Below are positions 39,612-48,784 of a stretch of DNA of 64,000 bases, in pieces; the first letter of the stretch is position 1, and each line of letters starts with the position of its first letter. Source of the DNA: Methylibium sp. NZG. Lineage in GTDB: Bacteria > Pseudomonadota > Gammaproteobacteria > Burkholderiales > Burkholderiaceae_C. The translations under genes were made by a program, and so were the position numbers. The notes below the pieces were generated by a model. That model ran no database searches. It was not told the DNA's origin and was given only the letters and a program-made list of their open reading frames with translations. The stretch is taken from the NCBI GenBank assembly GCA_001263235.1, contig LGRD01000035.1, forward strand, positions 1 to 64,000, given 5' to 3'.

Positions 39612-40028
39612 TCAATCCCTCGTGGCGGGTTTGGCCGCCTTGACCGGCTTCACCTCGGTCGGCGCGCCGGCCGCTTTCCAGGCAGTGAAGCCGCCGCCCA
39701 CATGCGCCACCCGCTCCAGGCCCATGTCCATCAGCGCCTTGGTGGCCAGCGCCGAGCGCCAGCCCGCGGCGCAGAACAGCACGTATTCCTTGTCCTGCGC
39801 GAACAGATCGCGGTGGTATGGCGACTCGGGGTCGAACCAGAACTCCAGCATGCCGCGCGGCGCGTGCACGGCGCCGGGGATCACGCCCTCGTGTTCGAGT
39901 TCGCGCACGTCGCGCACGTCGACGAACTGCACGCCGGGATGGGCGTGCAACGCACGCGCTTGCTCGACGGTGTAGGTCGTCACCTGCGCCATCGCTTCGT
40001 CGACCAGGGACTTGGCAGTCTTCTTCAT
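39612..40028 (-). CDS. Rhodanese-like sulfurtransferase
   Basis: A 138-residue single-domain rhodanese. VQFVDVRDVRELEHEGVIPGAVHAPRG is the first conserved block (given here as family landmarks), and the active-site loop reads CAAGWRS with the sulfur-carrying Cys. It would pass sulfane sulfur to an acceptor in the cytoplasm. AAGGAG precedes the start, and a GTG one codon before the ATG is possible. Its partner is unknown. Confidence 0.9.
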   Translation of the reverse strand: MKKTAKSLVDEAMAQVTTYTVEQARALHAHPGVQFVDVRDVRELEHEGVIPGAVHAPRGMLEFWFDPESPYHRDLFAQDKEYVLFCAAGWRSALATKALMDMGLERVAHVGGGFTAWKAAGAPTEVKPVKAAKPATRD

Positions 40029-40052
40029 CACAGTCGTCTCCTTGTCTTGAGA

Positions 40053-41510
40053 TCACTTGCGCCAGAACTGCGGCGAAAACAGCACCAGAATCGAAAACAG
40101 CTCCAGCCGGCCGAGCAGCATGGTGGCCGTGCACACCCAGGTCTGAAAGTCGGTCAAGCCCTGGTAGTTGCCCGAAGGGCCGACCTGCCCCAAGCCCGGC
40201 CCGGTGTTGTTGATGCAAGCGATCACCGCGCTCGCAGCGGTCACCAGATCCAGGCCCGTCAGCAGCAGCACCAAGGTCATGAACATCACCGTGGCGCCGT
40301 ACACCAGCATGAAGGCCAGAACCGAAAACAGCACCGTGTTGTCGACTGCCGTGGTGCCGATGCGCACCGGGTTGACCGCACTCGGATGCACGATCCGCAC
40401 AAGCTCGCGCTTGGCCTGCTTCACCAGGATCAGCGCCCGGACCATCTTGATGCCGCCGCCCGTCGAGCCGGCAGACGTGACAAAGCAGCACATCAACAGC
40501 ATGAGGGCCGGCGCAAACACCGGCCACAGCGCGTAGTCCACGCTGGCAAAACCGGTGGTGGTGGCGATGCTGACGACGTTGAACGCCGCGTGGCGCAGGC
40601 TCTCCAGAAAGGTCGGGTAGGTGCCGTGCGCGGTCAGCAGCAGCGCCACCGCCAGCACGCCGAACAGCATCACGCCCAGGTAGGTGCGCGCCTCGACGTC
40701 GCGCAGCACCACTGCCACCGAGCGCTTCTTCCAGACCAGGAAGTACAGCGCAAAGTTGATGCCAGCCAGCGTCATGAAGCACACCGCCACCGCCTCGATG
40801 GCTGGCGACTGGAAGGCGCCGAAGCTCGCGTCGTACGACGAGAAGCCGCCCAGCCCCATCGTCGAGCACATGTGCATGAAGGCATCGGCCCAGCCCATCC
40901 CGGCCGCGGCAAACGCAAAGAAGCACACCACCGATGCGCCGAAATAAACCGCCCACAACCCGCGCGCCGTCTCGGCGATGCGCGGCGTGAGTTTGGTGTC
41001 CTTCATCGGCCCGGGCGTTTCGGCCTTGTAGATCTGGCTGCCACCCACGCCCAGCAGCGGCAGGATCGCCACCGCCAGCACGATGATGCCCATGCCGCCC
41101 AGCAGCACCAGCAGGCAGCGCCACACGTTGATCGAGACCGGCAACTTCTCCAGGCCCGTCATCACCGTGGCGCCGGTCGTGGTCAGTCCCGACACCGTCT
41201 CGAAGTAGGCGTCGGTGAAATTCATGCCCGGCAGCTGGAACATCAACGGCAGCGTTGCGAACGCAGGCAGCACCGTCCACACCAGCGTGACGAGAAGAAA
41301 CCCGTCGCGCGGCCGCAGCTCGCGCCGGAAGCGGCGCGTGGCGAGGTACAGGCCGAGGCCGCAGGTGGCCGTCAGCAGCAACGCCTTCATGAACGAGCCC
41401 AGCGCAGCGTCGCCCGCACCCCACGAAAACGCCACTGGCACGAGCATCGTCAACGCCAGGATGCTGACGATCACGCCAATGACGTGCAACAGCGGAAGAA
41501 CGCTTCCCAC
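40053..41510 (-). CDS. trkH: Trk potassium uptake channel subunit TrkH
   Basis: A 485-residue polytopic membrane protein of the TrkH/KtrB family. Selectivity-filter-like turns are visible, such as GLTTTGATV, TTTGFASVDYALW and STGGGIKMVRAL, and NNTGPGLGQVGPSGNYQGL in the last repeat. Together with TrkA it takes up K+ in the inner membrane. GTG at 41510 is the start, nine bases after the TrkA stop. It is the last gene of the DUF2868 - DUF3482 - trkA - trkH unit. Confidence 0.94.
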   Translation of the reverse strand: MGSVLPLLHVIGVIVSILALTMLVPVAFSWGAGDAALGSFMKALLLTATCGLGLYLATRRFRRELRPRDGFLLVTLVWTVLPAFATLPLMFQLPGMNFTDAYFETVSGLTTTGATVMTGLEKLPVSINVWRCLLVLLGGMGIIVLAVAILPLLGVGGSQIYKAETPGPMKDTKLTPRIAETARGLWAVYFGASVVCFFAFAAAGMGWADAFMHMCSTMGLGGFSSYDASFGAFQSPAIEAVAVCFMTLAGINFALYFLVWKKRSVAVVLRDVEARTYLGVMLFGVLAVALLLTAHGTYPTFLESLRHAAFNVVSIATTTGFASVDYALWPVFAPALMLLMCCFVTSAGSTGGGIKMVRALILVKQAKRELVRIVHPSAVNPVRIGTTAVDNTVLFSVLAFMLVYGATVMFMTLVLLLTGLDLVTAASAVIACINNTGPGLGQVGPSGNYQGLTDFQTWVCTATMLLGRLELFSILVLFSPQFWRK

Positions 41511-41519
41511 GCGTCGGCG

Positions 41520-42920
41520 TCAGAAAAACGTGGCGCTGACCTGGAACAGCTTCTCCACCTCGCGCACCATGCGCTTGCGGGGCAGGAAGATGATCACGTG
41601 GTCGTCACGCTCGATCACGGTGTCGTGGTGCGCCATCACCACGCGCGTGGGCTCGTCGTCGTGCTCCAGGCCGCGCACGATGGCGCCGATCTGCGCGCCG
41701 CGCGGCAGGCCGATCTGATCGATGCGCCGGCCCACCACCTTGGAGTTCTTCACGTCGCCGTGGGCCACCACCTCCAGCGCCTCGGCCGCACCGCGGCGCA
41801 GGCTGTGCACCGCCTCCACGTCGCCGCGCCGCACGAAGGCGAGCAGCTCGCCGATGACCGTCTGCGACGGCGAGATCGCGATGTCGATGGTGGTGCCTTG
41901 CACCAGGTCGGCATAGGCACGCCGGTTGATCAGCGCGATCACGCGCCGCGCGCCCATGCGCTTGGCCAGCAGGCTGGCCATGATGTTGTCTTCGTCGTCG
42001 CTGGTCAGTGCGATGAAGAGGTCCATGTCGCGCACGTTCTCCTCTTCCATCAGCTCCTCGTCGGTCGAGTCGCCGTGCAGGATGAGCGCAGTGGACGGCA
42101 ACTGCGACGCGAGGTAGTCGCAGCGAAGGCGGTTGGTCTCGATCAGTTTGATCTCGTGCGTGTCCTGCAGCTCGCGCGCCAGCCGCAGGCCCACCTTGCC
42201 GCCGCCGGCGATCATCAGCCGCTTCACCGGCCGGTCCATCTTGCGCAAGGCGCCGAGCACGGTGCGGATGTCCTCGGTCGCGGCCAGCACAAAGACCTCG
42301 TCGCCCGCCTCGATGCGCGTCTTGCCCTCGGCCACCACGCGCTCGGTGCCGCGGTAGATGGCGACGATGCGCATGTCGGCGCCCGGCACGAGCTTGGGGA
42401 TCTCGGCCAGGCTGTGCTGCACCATCGGCCCGCCGGCCACCGCACGCACCGCGATCAGGCTGACCATGCCCTTGGCAAACTCCAGCACCTGCAGCGCCTC
42501 GGGGTACTCGATGAGTTTGCGCACGTACGACGTGACCGACTCTTCGGGGCAAATCACGTGGTCCACCGCAAAGCCGTTGTCCTTGTTCAGCAGTGGCGAG
42601 CCGTTGACGAACTCGGGCGAGCGCATGCGCGCGATGGTGGTGGGCACGTTGAAGGTGTCGTGCGCGACCTTGCACACCACCAGGTTGGTCTCGTCCATCG
42701 GCGCGCAGGCGATCAGCATGTCGCAGTCTTTCGCGCCGGCTTCTTCGAGCACCGAAGGCTGGATGCCGTTGCCGGCCACGCCGCGCAGGTCGAGCCGGTC
42801 TTGCAGCATGGCCAGGCGCTGCGGGTCGGTGTCGACGACGGTGATGTCGTTGCGTTCGGAGACCAGGCTCTCCGCCACGCTCTCGCCGACGCGGCCGGCG
42901 CCGATGATGATGATGTTCAT
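41520..42920 (-). CDS. trkA: Trk potassium uptake regulatory subunit TrkA
   Basis: A 466-residue cytoplasmic regulator with two RCK units. Each begins with a Rossmann nucleotide-binding motif: NIIIIGAGRVGESVAESL near residue 2, and MIAGGGKVGLRLAREL near the middle, each followed by TrkA-C domains. NAD(H) or ATP binding gates TrkH. ATG 42920 overlaps the stop of the DUF3482 gene (ATGA). A longer frame to 43295 is read-through over that gene. Confidence 0.95.
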   Translation of the reverse strand: MNIIIIGAGRVGESVAESLVSERNDITVVDTDPQRLAMLQDRLDLRGVAGNGIQPSVLEEAGAKDCDMLIACAPMDETNLVVCKVAHDTFNVPTTIARMRSPEFVNGSPLLNKDNGFAVDHVICPEESVTSYVRKLIEYPEALQVLEFAKGMVSLIAVRAVAGGPMVQHSLAEIPKLVPGADMRIVAIYRGTERVVAEGKTRIEAGDEVFVLAATEDIRTVLGALRKMDRPVKRLMIAGGGKVGLRLARELQDTHEIKLIETNRLRCDYLASQLPSTALILHGDSTDEELMEEENVRDMDLFIALTSDDEDNIMASLLAKRMGARRVIALINRRAYADLVQGTTIDIAISPSQTVIGELLAFVRRGDVEAVHSLRRGAAEALEVVAHGDVKNSKVVGRRIDQIGLPRGAQIGAIVRGLEHDDEPTRVVMAHHDTVIERDDHVIIFLPRKRMVREVEKLFQVSATFF

Positions 42921-44470
42921 GCAGAAAGGATTGTGCCGCTGTCTTCGGCGAGGTCGGTGTGCGGCTGCAACGTGTCGAGCGCATCGGCCGTGGGGTACAG
43001 GCGCCGCAACACCACCTGCATGAGTTCGCGCAGCAGCGGCTGCAGGTGGCCGGCCAGCCGCTCGGCCTCGGCGGCCTGCGCTGCCGCGTCGCCGGATGCG
43101 CTGCGGTCGCCCCACACCTCGTCCAGCGCATCGGCGTAGGGTGCGACGGCCTCTTCGACCACCACCTTCCAGTGCGGCGGCGACTCGCCCTGCGCCCAGT
43201 CGCCGCGCCCGCGGCCGAAGTGTGCGACCGCGAGGTAGCGCAGCAGCGCCGCGTCGAGCATTCTGTTCATCGCCTCGGCGTTCCACGTGAGCCACGACTG
43301 CTCGGTACCGCGCACCAGGTTGTACGCACGCGCGAGGCCCGCCGCGCCGAGCGCGCCCAGAATGCCGCCGGCCAGCATGCCGCCGCCGAGTGTGAGCCCG
43401 CCGGTGGCGACGTCGGCCTTCAGCCCGGCGAGCGCGCCGGTCAGCACCCCGCCGAGCGCAGCGGCGTTGCCTTCGCTCAGGCGCACGCGCATCTCGTAGT
43501 GCGTGGCCAGGCGCTGCAGGATCTCGCCCTGCGCCTGGCCGTCCAGCCCGTGCAGCGCGATGAGTTGCGCCGTGCTGGCGCGCAACTCGGCGTCCATCGA
43601 TTCGGCGAGCGCGCGCTGCGCCGCGGCCTGCGGGCCTTCTTCGGCCTGGCCCATGCCGAGCGCCGCACCGACCTGGCGCAGCCGGGCGCGCAAGCCGGCC
43701 GCCTCGGGCACTGCCGCGCGCGACAACGCAATGCGCGCGAGGCTGTGCGCCAGTGCGTCCATCGCCGCGTCGAAGGTGTCGCGCCGCTGCGCCAACCAGG
43801 CGTCGGAAAGACGCCGCATCGTGCTGCGTTGCGCGTCTGGCAGCGCCTGGGCGATCGCTTGAAGCAGCGTGTACTCCTGCACCCAGCAGCGCGCGAACGC
43901 ATCGAGCGGCAGCACCGCGCGCACTTGGCTGCGGGCGTGCGCATCAGCAGCCAGGTGCTCGCGCCAGCGCTGCACATCGGCCTCTTCCAGCGCCGCCTCG
44001 CGCGGTGCGCCGAGCTGGTTCAGCAGCACGATCACCGGCTTGCCGACCCACGCCAGCAACTCCATCTCGGGTGCCACGTAACCCGCGGCGGCCGGCTCTT
44101 CGGCCGCGTTGACGAGGTACAGCACCACGTCGGCCTGCTCGCGCACATTGCGCAGCGCCTGCTGGCTCGACCAGAACGGCCGGTCGCGCCAGCGGTCCCA
44201 CACCTCGCTCAAGAACCAGCCGACCGGGTTGCCCGACTGGCGCATGCGCTTGGCCAGCCGCACGCTGTCGCCGAAGCCGGGCGTGTCCCACAGGCGCAGC
44301 GTCTCGCCCAGCGGTGATTGCAGCAAGGTGAACGCATCGGCGAACTCGGTCACGTGCGGTGCGTCGCGCACCGTGCCCACGTCGCGCGCCAGCAGCGTGC
44401 GCGCGAGCGTCGTCTTGCCGGCGTTGGTGTGCGAGACGAGGCTCAGCGAGACGGTGCCGGGCGCCGTCAT
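42917..44470 (-). CDS. DUF3482/GTPase-domain protein
   Basis: A 517-residue protein. The N-terminal GTPase domain has the P-loop SHTNAGKTTL (13-22; the usual first Gly is Ser), DTPGFGDS as G3 (about 64-71), and NQLG where NKxD would be, so it may be a modified GTPase. The C-terminal half has a Gly/Ala-rich hydrophobic stretch (about 335-385) that could insert in membrane, as known for the DUF3482 family. It is coupled to DUF2868 upstream and trkA downstream by 4-bp overlaps, hinting at a role in K+ transport control. Confidence 0.88.
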   Translation of the reverse strand: MTAPGTVSLSLVSHTNAGKTTLARTLLARDVGTVRDAPHVTEFADAFTLLQSPLGETLRLWDTPGFGDSVRLAKRMRQSGNPVGWFLSEVWDRWRDRPFWSSQQALRNVREQADVVLYLVNAAEEPAAAGYVAPEMELLAWVGKPVIVLLNQLGAPREAALEEADVQRWREHLAADAHARSQVRAVLPLDAFARCWVQEYTLLQAIAQALPDAQRSTMRRLSDAWLAQRRDTFDAAMDALAHSLARIALSRAAVPEAAGLRARLRQVGAALGMGQAEEGPQAAAQRALAESMDAELRASTAQLIALHGLDGQAQGEILQRLATHYEMRVRLSEGNAAALGGVLTGALAGLKADVATGGLTLGGGMLAGGILGALGAAGLARAYNLVRGTEQSWLTWNAEAMNRMLDAALLRYLAVAHFGRGRGDWAQGESPPHWKVVVEEAVAPYADALDEVWGDRSASGDAAAQAAEAERLAGHLQPLLRELMQVVLRRLYPTADALDTLQPHTDLAEDSGTILSA

Positions 44471-46110
44471 GCCAGACTCCGGGCCCGGCCCGTCGAAGGC
44501 GGCGAGTGCGCTTGCAACGGGCCCTGCAATGCCGCCTGCAGCGTCACTTCGACGGCGGGCAGGTCGGGCGCGCTCAGGTCGACGAACACCGGCACCGCGC
44601 CCAGCGCGTGCGCCAGCGCCTGCCATGCCGCGCGGCGTTGCTGGCGGCGTTCGGCCACGGCGCCCAGGCGGCGCACGAACGCCGCTTCATCGATCAGCAC
44701 GAGCACCGCGGCCGGTGTGCCGGCGGTGCCCAACGCTGCGGCCTGCCGCGCCAGCAGTTCGACGAATCGGCCCTGGTTCTCGGCTTCGGGCGTGGCCGTC
44801 AGGTCGAACAGCGCCACCGCGAGCGTGGTGCCGGGCGGCACAAGGGTTTGCGCAGCGGCCTCGTCTTCGGCGCCGAAAGCCAGCATCGGCGCCACATGCA
44901 CCTGCACCGAGCCGCCATACGACTGTCCGAACACCGCGCGCAGGCCCTGCTCGGCCTGCGGGCCAGGCGCTTGCGCGTACGGCAGCACCTGCACGCGCAC
45001 CGCGCCGCCGCCGCGGTGGCGCAGCAGCCGCTGGAAGTAGGCGTCGCCCAGCGGCAGGGCAAGGTGCCGTGCGAGCCGGCTCGCGCGCCAGCCGCACCAC
45101 AGCGCCAGCGCGGTGCGCGGCAGCACGACGAAGAGGGCCAGCGTCAGCGCAACCAGGTGAATCCACAACGCTGCGGGTGCGCCAGCGCGCGGCGCGTCGG
45201 CAGAAAAGCGCAGCGCCTGCAAAGCCTCTACCTCGGGCAGCGCCAGGCCCGAGACGGCCAGCGCCGGCGCAAACACCATCGACAGCGCCGCGTGGACTTG
45301 AGCGGCATCGAGGAACGTGCTCTCCCAACCCGCGCGGTAGTCGAGTACCAGCCCGCGCAAGTACATGCCGGCCAGCAAGCCCAGGCCCAGCGCCGCGGCG
45401 GCCGCGTACAGCAAGCCGCTGGCGCGCGCGGCCGACAGGCGCGCGCTCAAGCGCAGCCACCGCGCTGCAAACGCTTCGAACGGCTGGCCACGGCGAGCCG
45501 CACCGCGCGTGCCGCCAAGGTCAAGAAGGCGCTGCAGGCCGCGCGACAGGGTGCTTGAGGCACCACCCGCAGGCCCACCCGCTGGCCCACCGGCAAGCTC
45601 ACCGGCCGACTCACCTGCCGGGCCCTCGGACGCCACGCCGCGGCGCCGGAACAACCCGCGCAGCGCCGACCCCAGCAGCAGCGCGTAGACGACCCCGTTC
45701 CACACCACCACGCCCCACACCGGCGGCGCGAGCAGGTTGATGCGCTGGCCGCTGCCGACCGCGTCGGCCAGCACACCCAGCAGCAGCCCCAGCAGCGCCG
45801 CGCCCAGCCACCACGCGCCGCGCCACACGCGGCGCTGCAGCACGTCGGCCACACCGGCATCACGCGGCACCAGGCGCTGCATGGCGTGGCGGGCCCGCTC
45901 GGCGAGGAAGCGCTCGGCCGGCGCGTCGGCCGGCACCGACTCGAGCGCGGCGCGGGTCGCCCAGGCGCCGTCTTGCGCGGTCCAGGCACGCGGCGAGTCG
46001 GTTGCTGCGCCTGCGGAAACGCTTGCGGTCGCGCCATCGATCGTTGCACCACCCCCCTGCATCTCGATGGCCTGGAGCAGGACGACCTCGCGCGCGGCGG
46101 CTTCGTTCAT
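44467..46110 (-). CDS. DUF2868 membrane protein
   Basis: A 547-residue protein with about four hydrophobic segments (near 104-125, 131-153, 240-262 and 300-360) and a soluble C-terminal part (about 400-540). It is the usual genomic companion of DUF3482, with WTAQDGAWATRAALE and FLAERARHAM as family landmarks. The C-terminal half may resemble a nucleotide-binding regulatory domain (VALFDLTATPEAENQGRFVELLAR). ATG 46110 follows the HAD gene by 34 bp. Function unknown, linked by position to potassium uptake. Confidence 0.87.
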   Translation of the reverse strand: MNEAAAREVVLLQAIEMQGGGATIDGATASVSAGAATDSPRAWTAQDGAWATRAALESVPADAPAERFLAERARHAMQRLVPRDAGVADVLQRRVWRGAWWLGAALLGLLLGVLADAVGSGQRINLLAPPVWGVVVWNGVVYALLLGSALRGLFRRRGVASEGPAGESAGELAGGPAGGPAGGASSTLSRGLQRLLDLGGTRGAARRGQPFEAFAARWLRLSARLSAARASGLLYAAAAALGLGLLAGMYLRGLVLDYRAGWESTFLDAAQVHAALSMVFAPALAVSGLALPEVEALQALRFSADAPRAGAPAALWIHLVALTLALFVVLPRTALALWCGWRASRLARHLALPLGDAYFQRLLRHRGGGAVRVQVLPYAQAPGPQAEQGLRAVFGQSYGGSVQVHVAPMLAFGAEDEAAAQTLVPPGTTLAVALFDLTATPEAENQGRFVELLARQAAALGTAGTPAAVLVLIDEAAFVRRLGAVAERRQQRRAAWQALAHALGAVPVFVDLSAPDLPAVEVTLQAALQGPLQAHSPPSTGRARSLA

Positions 46111-46144
46111 GGGCGCGGCATCAATCTCAGGCTCACGCTCGCGC

Positions 46145-46876
46145 TCAGGCGCCGAGCTGCGCCGCCAGGTCGAGGAAGTCGGTGGCGGTGAAGTCGAACA
46201 CCAGCTTGCCCACCGGCTCGCCGGGCACGCCCGCGCCGTACTCCAGCGGCCGCATGACATACGCCGTGCGCAACCCCGCGCGCTGCGCGCCGGCCAGGTC
46301 GCTCGGGTGCGCGGCCACCAGCATCAGCTGCTGCGGCGCGACGCCGAGCAGCCGCGCGGCCATCAAGTACACCGCCGGGTCGGGCTTGTACTTCTGCACC
46401 AGCTCGCCCGACAGCACACAGTCCCACGGCAACCCGGCGTTGCGCGCCATATCAACGAGCAGCGAGACGTTGCCGTTCGACAGCGTCGAGATCGGATACC
46501 GCGCGCGCAGCCGGTTCAACCCCGACACCGTGTCGGGCCATGGCATCAGCCGGTGCCACACGCGGTTGAGGTGCTCCAGCTCGTCGGCCGACAAGCCCTG
46601 CAGCCCGAAGCGCGGCAGCAGGCCGTCGAGGATGCGGCGGTGCAGCGTGTCGATGTCGACCCACGCCGCGCCTTCGCCGCGCGTGGTGTCCATCGCGGGT
46701 TGGTAGCCCGCGCGCCAGGCATCGGCAAAGGCCGGCCAGTCGACCTTCAAGCCCGCGGCAGAAGCCTGGGTGGCCGACAGCAACTCACCCTCGCGAATGA
46801 TCGAGCCGCGCCAGTCGACCACGGTGCCGAACACGTCGAACACGAGGGCGCGAATGTTGAGCGGAAGTGCAGCCAT
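46145..46876 (-). CDS. Haloacid dehalogenase type II (HAD superfamily)
   Basis: A 243-residue HAD hydrolase. The nucleophile is Asp 14 in LVFDVFGTVVDW, with the later ISTLSNGNVSLLVDMA (motif II Ser/Thr region) and KPDPAVYLMAARLLG (motif III Lys). The order fits 2-haloacid dehalogenases that remove halide from L-2-haloacids, though many members have other substrates. It could be the first gene of the DUF2868-trk unit or separate. The LysR gene lies upstream on the same strand, 97 bp away. Confidence 0.88.
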   Translation of the reverse strand: MAALPLNIRALVFDVFGTVVDWRGSIIREGELLSATQASAAGLKVDWPAFADAWRAGYQPAMDTTRGEGAAWVDIDTLHRRILDGLLPRFGLQGLSADELEHLNRVWHRLMPWPDTVSGLNRLRARYPISTLSNGNVSLLVDMARNAGLPWDCVLSGELVQKYKPDPAVYLMAARLLGVAPQQLMLVAAHPSDLAGAQRAGLRTAYVMRPLEYGAGVPGEPVGKLVFDFTATDFLDLAAQLGA

Positions 46877-46973
46877 GGCGATCGGGTGACGAAAGACTTG
46901 CGGGCTGCGATTGTGGCAGCGCTGCCGCGCAGGCTCGCCGCGTGCTGCCCTGGCGGGAGCGGCGCGATGCTGC

Positions 46974-47858
46974 CTAGCCTTTCGCCGCTTCGCGATGCAA
47001 CCAGGTCAAGAACGCCTCGACAGGCGCTCGCTTGGCGTGCCGCGCCGGATACACCGCAAAGTGCGCCTTCACCTTGACCGCCTTGTCCAGGCCGAACACC
47101 GGCCGGAGCTTGCGCTCGGCGAGGTGCCGGCCGGCGATCGTCGTGCTCTCCAGCGCCACGCCCAAGCCCTGCGTGGCCGCGTCGAGCGACATCTGGGCGC
47201 GGTCGAAGCGCACGGCGAAACGCTCCGGCGCGCGCTTGGCGGTGTACTTCGAGAACCAGTCCGGCCACTGCACCACGCTGACCGTGCTCTGGATCAGCGG
47301 AACTTCCAGCAACTGCTCCGGCCGCTTCAGGCGATGCGCCTGGATGAACGCCGGGCTGGCCAGCGGCACGATGCGCTCCTCGAACAGCGGCTCGACCACC
47401 ACGTCGGGCCACTGCGGCACGCCGTAGCGGATGTCGATGTCGGCCTGCCCGAGCGCGAAGTCGCTGTGCGTGTGCGCGGCCGACAGGTTGAGCGCGATGC
47501 CGGGGCAGGCCTGCGCAAAGCCTTGCAGCCTGGGCATCAGCCACTGGCTCGCAATGCTCGGCGCCGAGTGAACGTACAGGCTGTTGCTCACGCCCTGGCG
47601 CAGGTCGTCGGTCGCCGCGGCGATGGCCACGAGCGCGCCGCCCACGCGCGACAGGTACGACTCGCCCGCCGTGCTCAGCCGCACCCCGTGTGCGCTGCGC
47701 TCGAACAGCCGCACGCCGAGCTGCGATTCGAGCCGCGCCACCTGGTGGCTGATGGCCGACGCGGTGAGGTGCAACTCGGCCGCGGCCAGCGCGAAGTTGC
47801 GTCGGCGCGCCACGGCCTCGAAGGCCAGCAGGTTGTTGATGGGCGGGACGAAGGCCAT
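46974..47858 (-). CDS. LysR-family transcriptional regulator
   Basis: A 294-residue LysR regulator (GcvA-like). The winged HTH lies at about 1-60 (INNLLAFEAVARRRNFALAAA, then SAISHQVARLESQLGVRLFER) and the periplasmic-binding-like effector domain at about 90-290. ATG 47858 is preceded by GAGGG with eight-base spacing; a GTG 15 bases upstream is less likely. It is divergent from the SDR/TRAP/transketolase operon, with a 123-bp gap that contains repeated TGACG/CGTCA dyads. That operon is the predicted target. Confidence 0.92.
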   Translation of the reverse strand: MAFVPPINNLLAFEAVARRRNFALAAAELHLTASAISHQVARLESQLGVRLFERSAHGVRLSTAGESYLSRVGGALVAIAAATDDLRQGVSNSLYVHSAPSIASQWLMPRLQGFAQACPGIALNLSAAHTHSDFALGQADIDIRYGVPQWPDVVVEPLFEERIVPLASPAFIQAHRLKRPEQLLEVPLIQSTVSVVQWPDWFSKYTAKRAPERFAVRFDRAQMSLDAATQGLGVALESTTIAGRHLAERKLRPVFGLDKAVKVKAHFAVYPARHAKRAPVEAFLTWLHREAAKG

Positions 47859-47879
47859 GGTGGCAACCCTCACGTTGAG

Positions 47880-47923
47880 TGACGGATCGTCATCTTAGGC
47901 TGACGAAGCTTCGCTTGTCGTCA
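47880..47923. promoter_or_regulatory. Paired TGACG/CGTCA dyads between the LysR gene and the SDR operon
   Basis: TGACG-GAT-CGTCA at 47880-47892 is a perfect 13-bp palindrome. TGACGA-N11-TCGTCA at 47901-47923 repeats the same half-sites with the T-N11-A spacing typical of LysR boxes. Both lie in the 123-bp divergent gap. They are candidate LysR recognition and activation sites. Confidence 0.55.
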
Positions 47924-47981
47924 TGCGTGCCGGCGCCGAAGATTTACGCCACGCACTTACATCCGACAGGAGTTGAACCCC

Positions 47982-48740
47982 ATGCTGCTCAACGACAAGG
48001 TCGCCGTGATCACCGGCGGCGCCGGCATCAACGGCCTGGGCTTTGCCACCGCACGCCTGATGGCCGCGCAAGGCGCCAAGGTCGCGATCCTCGACCTCGC
48101 GCGCGCCGAGCCGGCGGCTGCCGCCGCGCGCCTCGGGAACCTCAGCGAAGGCCACCTCGGCGTGGTCGCCGACGTGACCGACAAGGCCTCGTGCGATGCC
48201 GCCGCGGCGCAGGTGCTGAAGGCGCTGGGCCGCATCGACATCCTGGTCAACAACGCCGGCATCACGCAGCCGGTGAAGACGCTGGAGATCACCGGCGCCG
48301 ACTACGACCGCATCCTCGACGTCAGCCTGCGCGGCACGCTGCACATGAGCCAGGCGGTGCTGCCGGCGATGCGCCAGAACAAGAGCGGCTCGATCATCTG
48401 CATCTCGTCGGTCTCGGCCCAGCGCGGCGGCGGCATCTTCGGCGGCCCGCACTATTCGGCCGCCAAGGCCGGTGTGCTCGGGCTGGCGCGCGCGATGGCG
48501 CGCGAGTTCGGCATCGACGGCATCCGCATCAACTGCATTGCGCCGGGCCTGATCGAGACTGACATCACGCAGGGCAAGCTCACCCCCGAACGAAAGCTGC
48601 AGATCGCCAGCGACATTCCGCTGGCGCGCCTGGGCCGTGCCGACGACGTGGCCGGCGCGTGCCTGTTCCTCGCGAGCGACCTGGCGGCCTACTGCACCGG
48701 CATCACGCTCGACGTGAACGGCGGCATGCTGATTCACTGA
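47982..48740 (+). CDS. Short-chain dehydrogenase/reductase
   Basis: A 252-residue classical SDR. The cofactor motif is TGGAGINGLG (11-20), the structural NNAGI is near 90-94, and the catalytic set is Ser 142/143, Tyr 158 and Lys 162 (YSAAK). The Asp after the second strand (ILDLA) predicts NAD rather than NADP. It is the first gene of the TRAP/transketolase operon and probably oxidises an imported hydroxyl compound to a ketone that the transketolase can split (inference). ATG 47982 has ACAGGAG upstream; a TTG at 47973 is less likely. Confidence 0.92.
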   Translation: MLLNDKVAVITGGAGINGLGFATARLMAAQGAKVAILDLARAEPAAAAARLGNLSEGHLGVVADVTDKASCDAAAAQVLKALGRIDILVNNAGITQPVKTLEITGADYDRILDVSLRGTLHMSQAVLPAMRQNKSGSIICISSVSAQRGGGIFGGPHYSAAKAGVLGLARAMAREFGIDGIRINCIAPGLIETDITQGKLTPERKLQIASDIPLARLGRADDVAGACLFLASDLAAYCTGITLDVNGGMLIH

Positions 48741-48784
48741 CCCGCCCCCTGAAACCACAACACCACCGACGGAGACAACCGACC

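Noticed and set aside
39036-43139. A 1,367-codon plus-strand frame over DinB, rhodanese, trkH and trkA
   Set aside because: It lies opposite well-defined genes and has shadow-frame composition rich in His, Gln and Arg.
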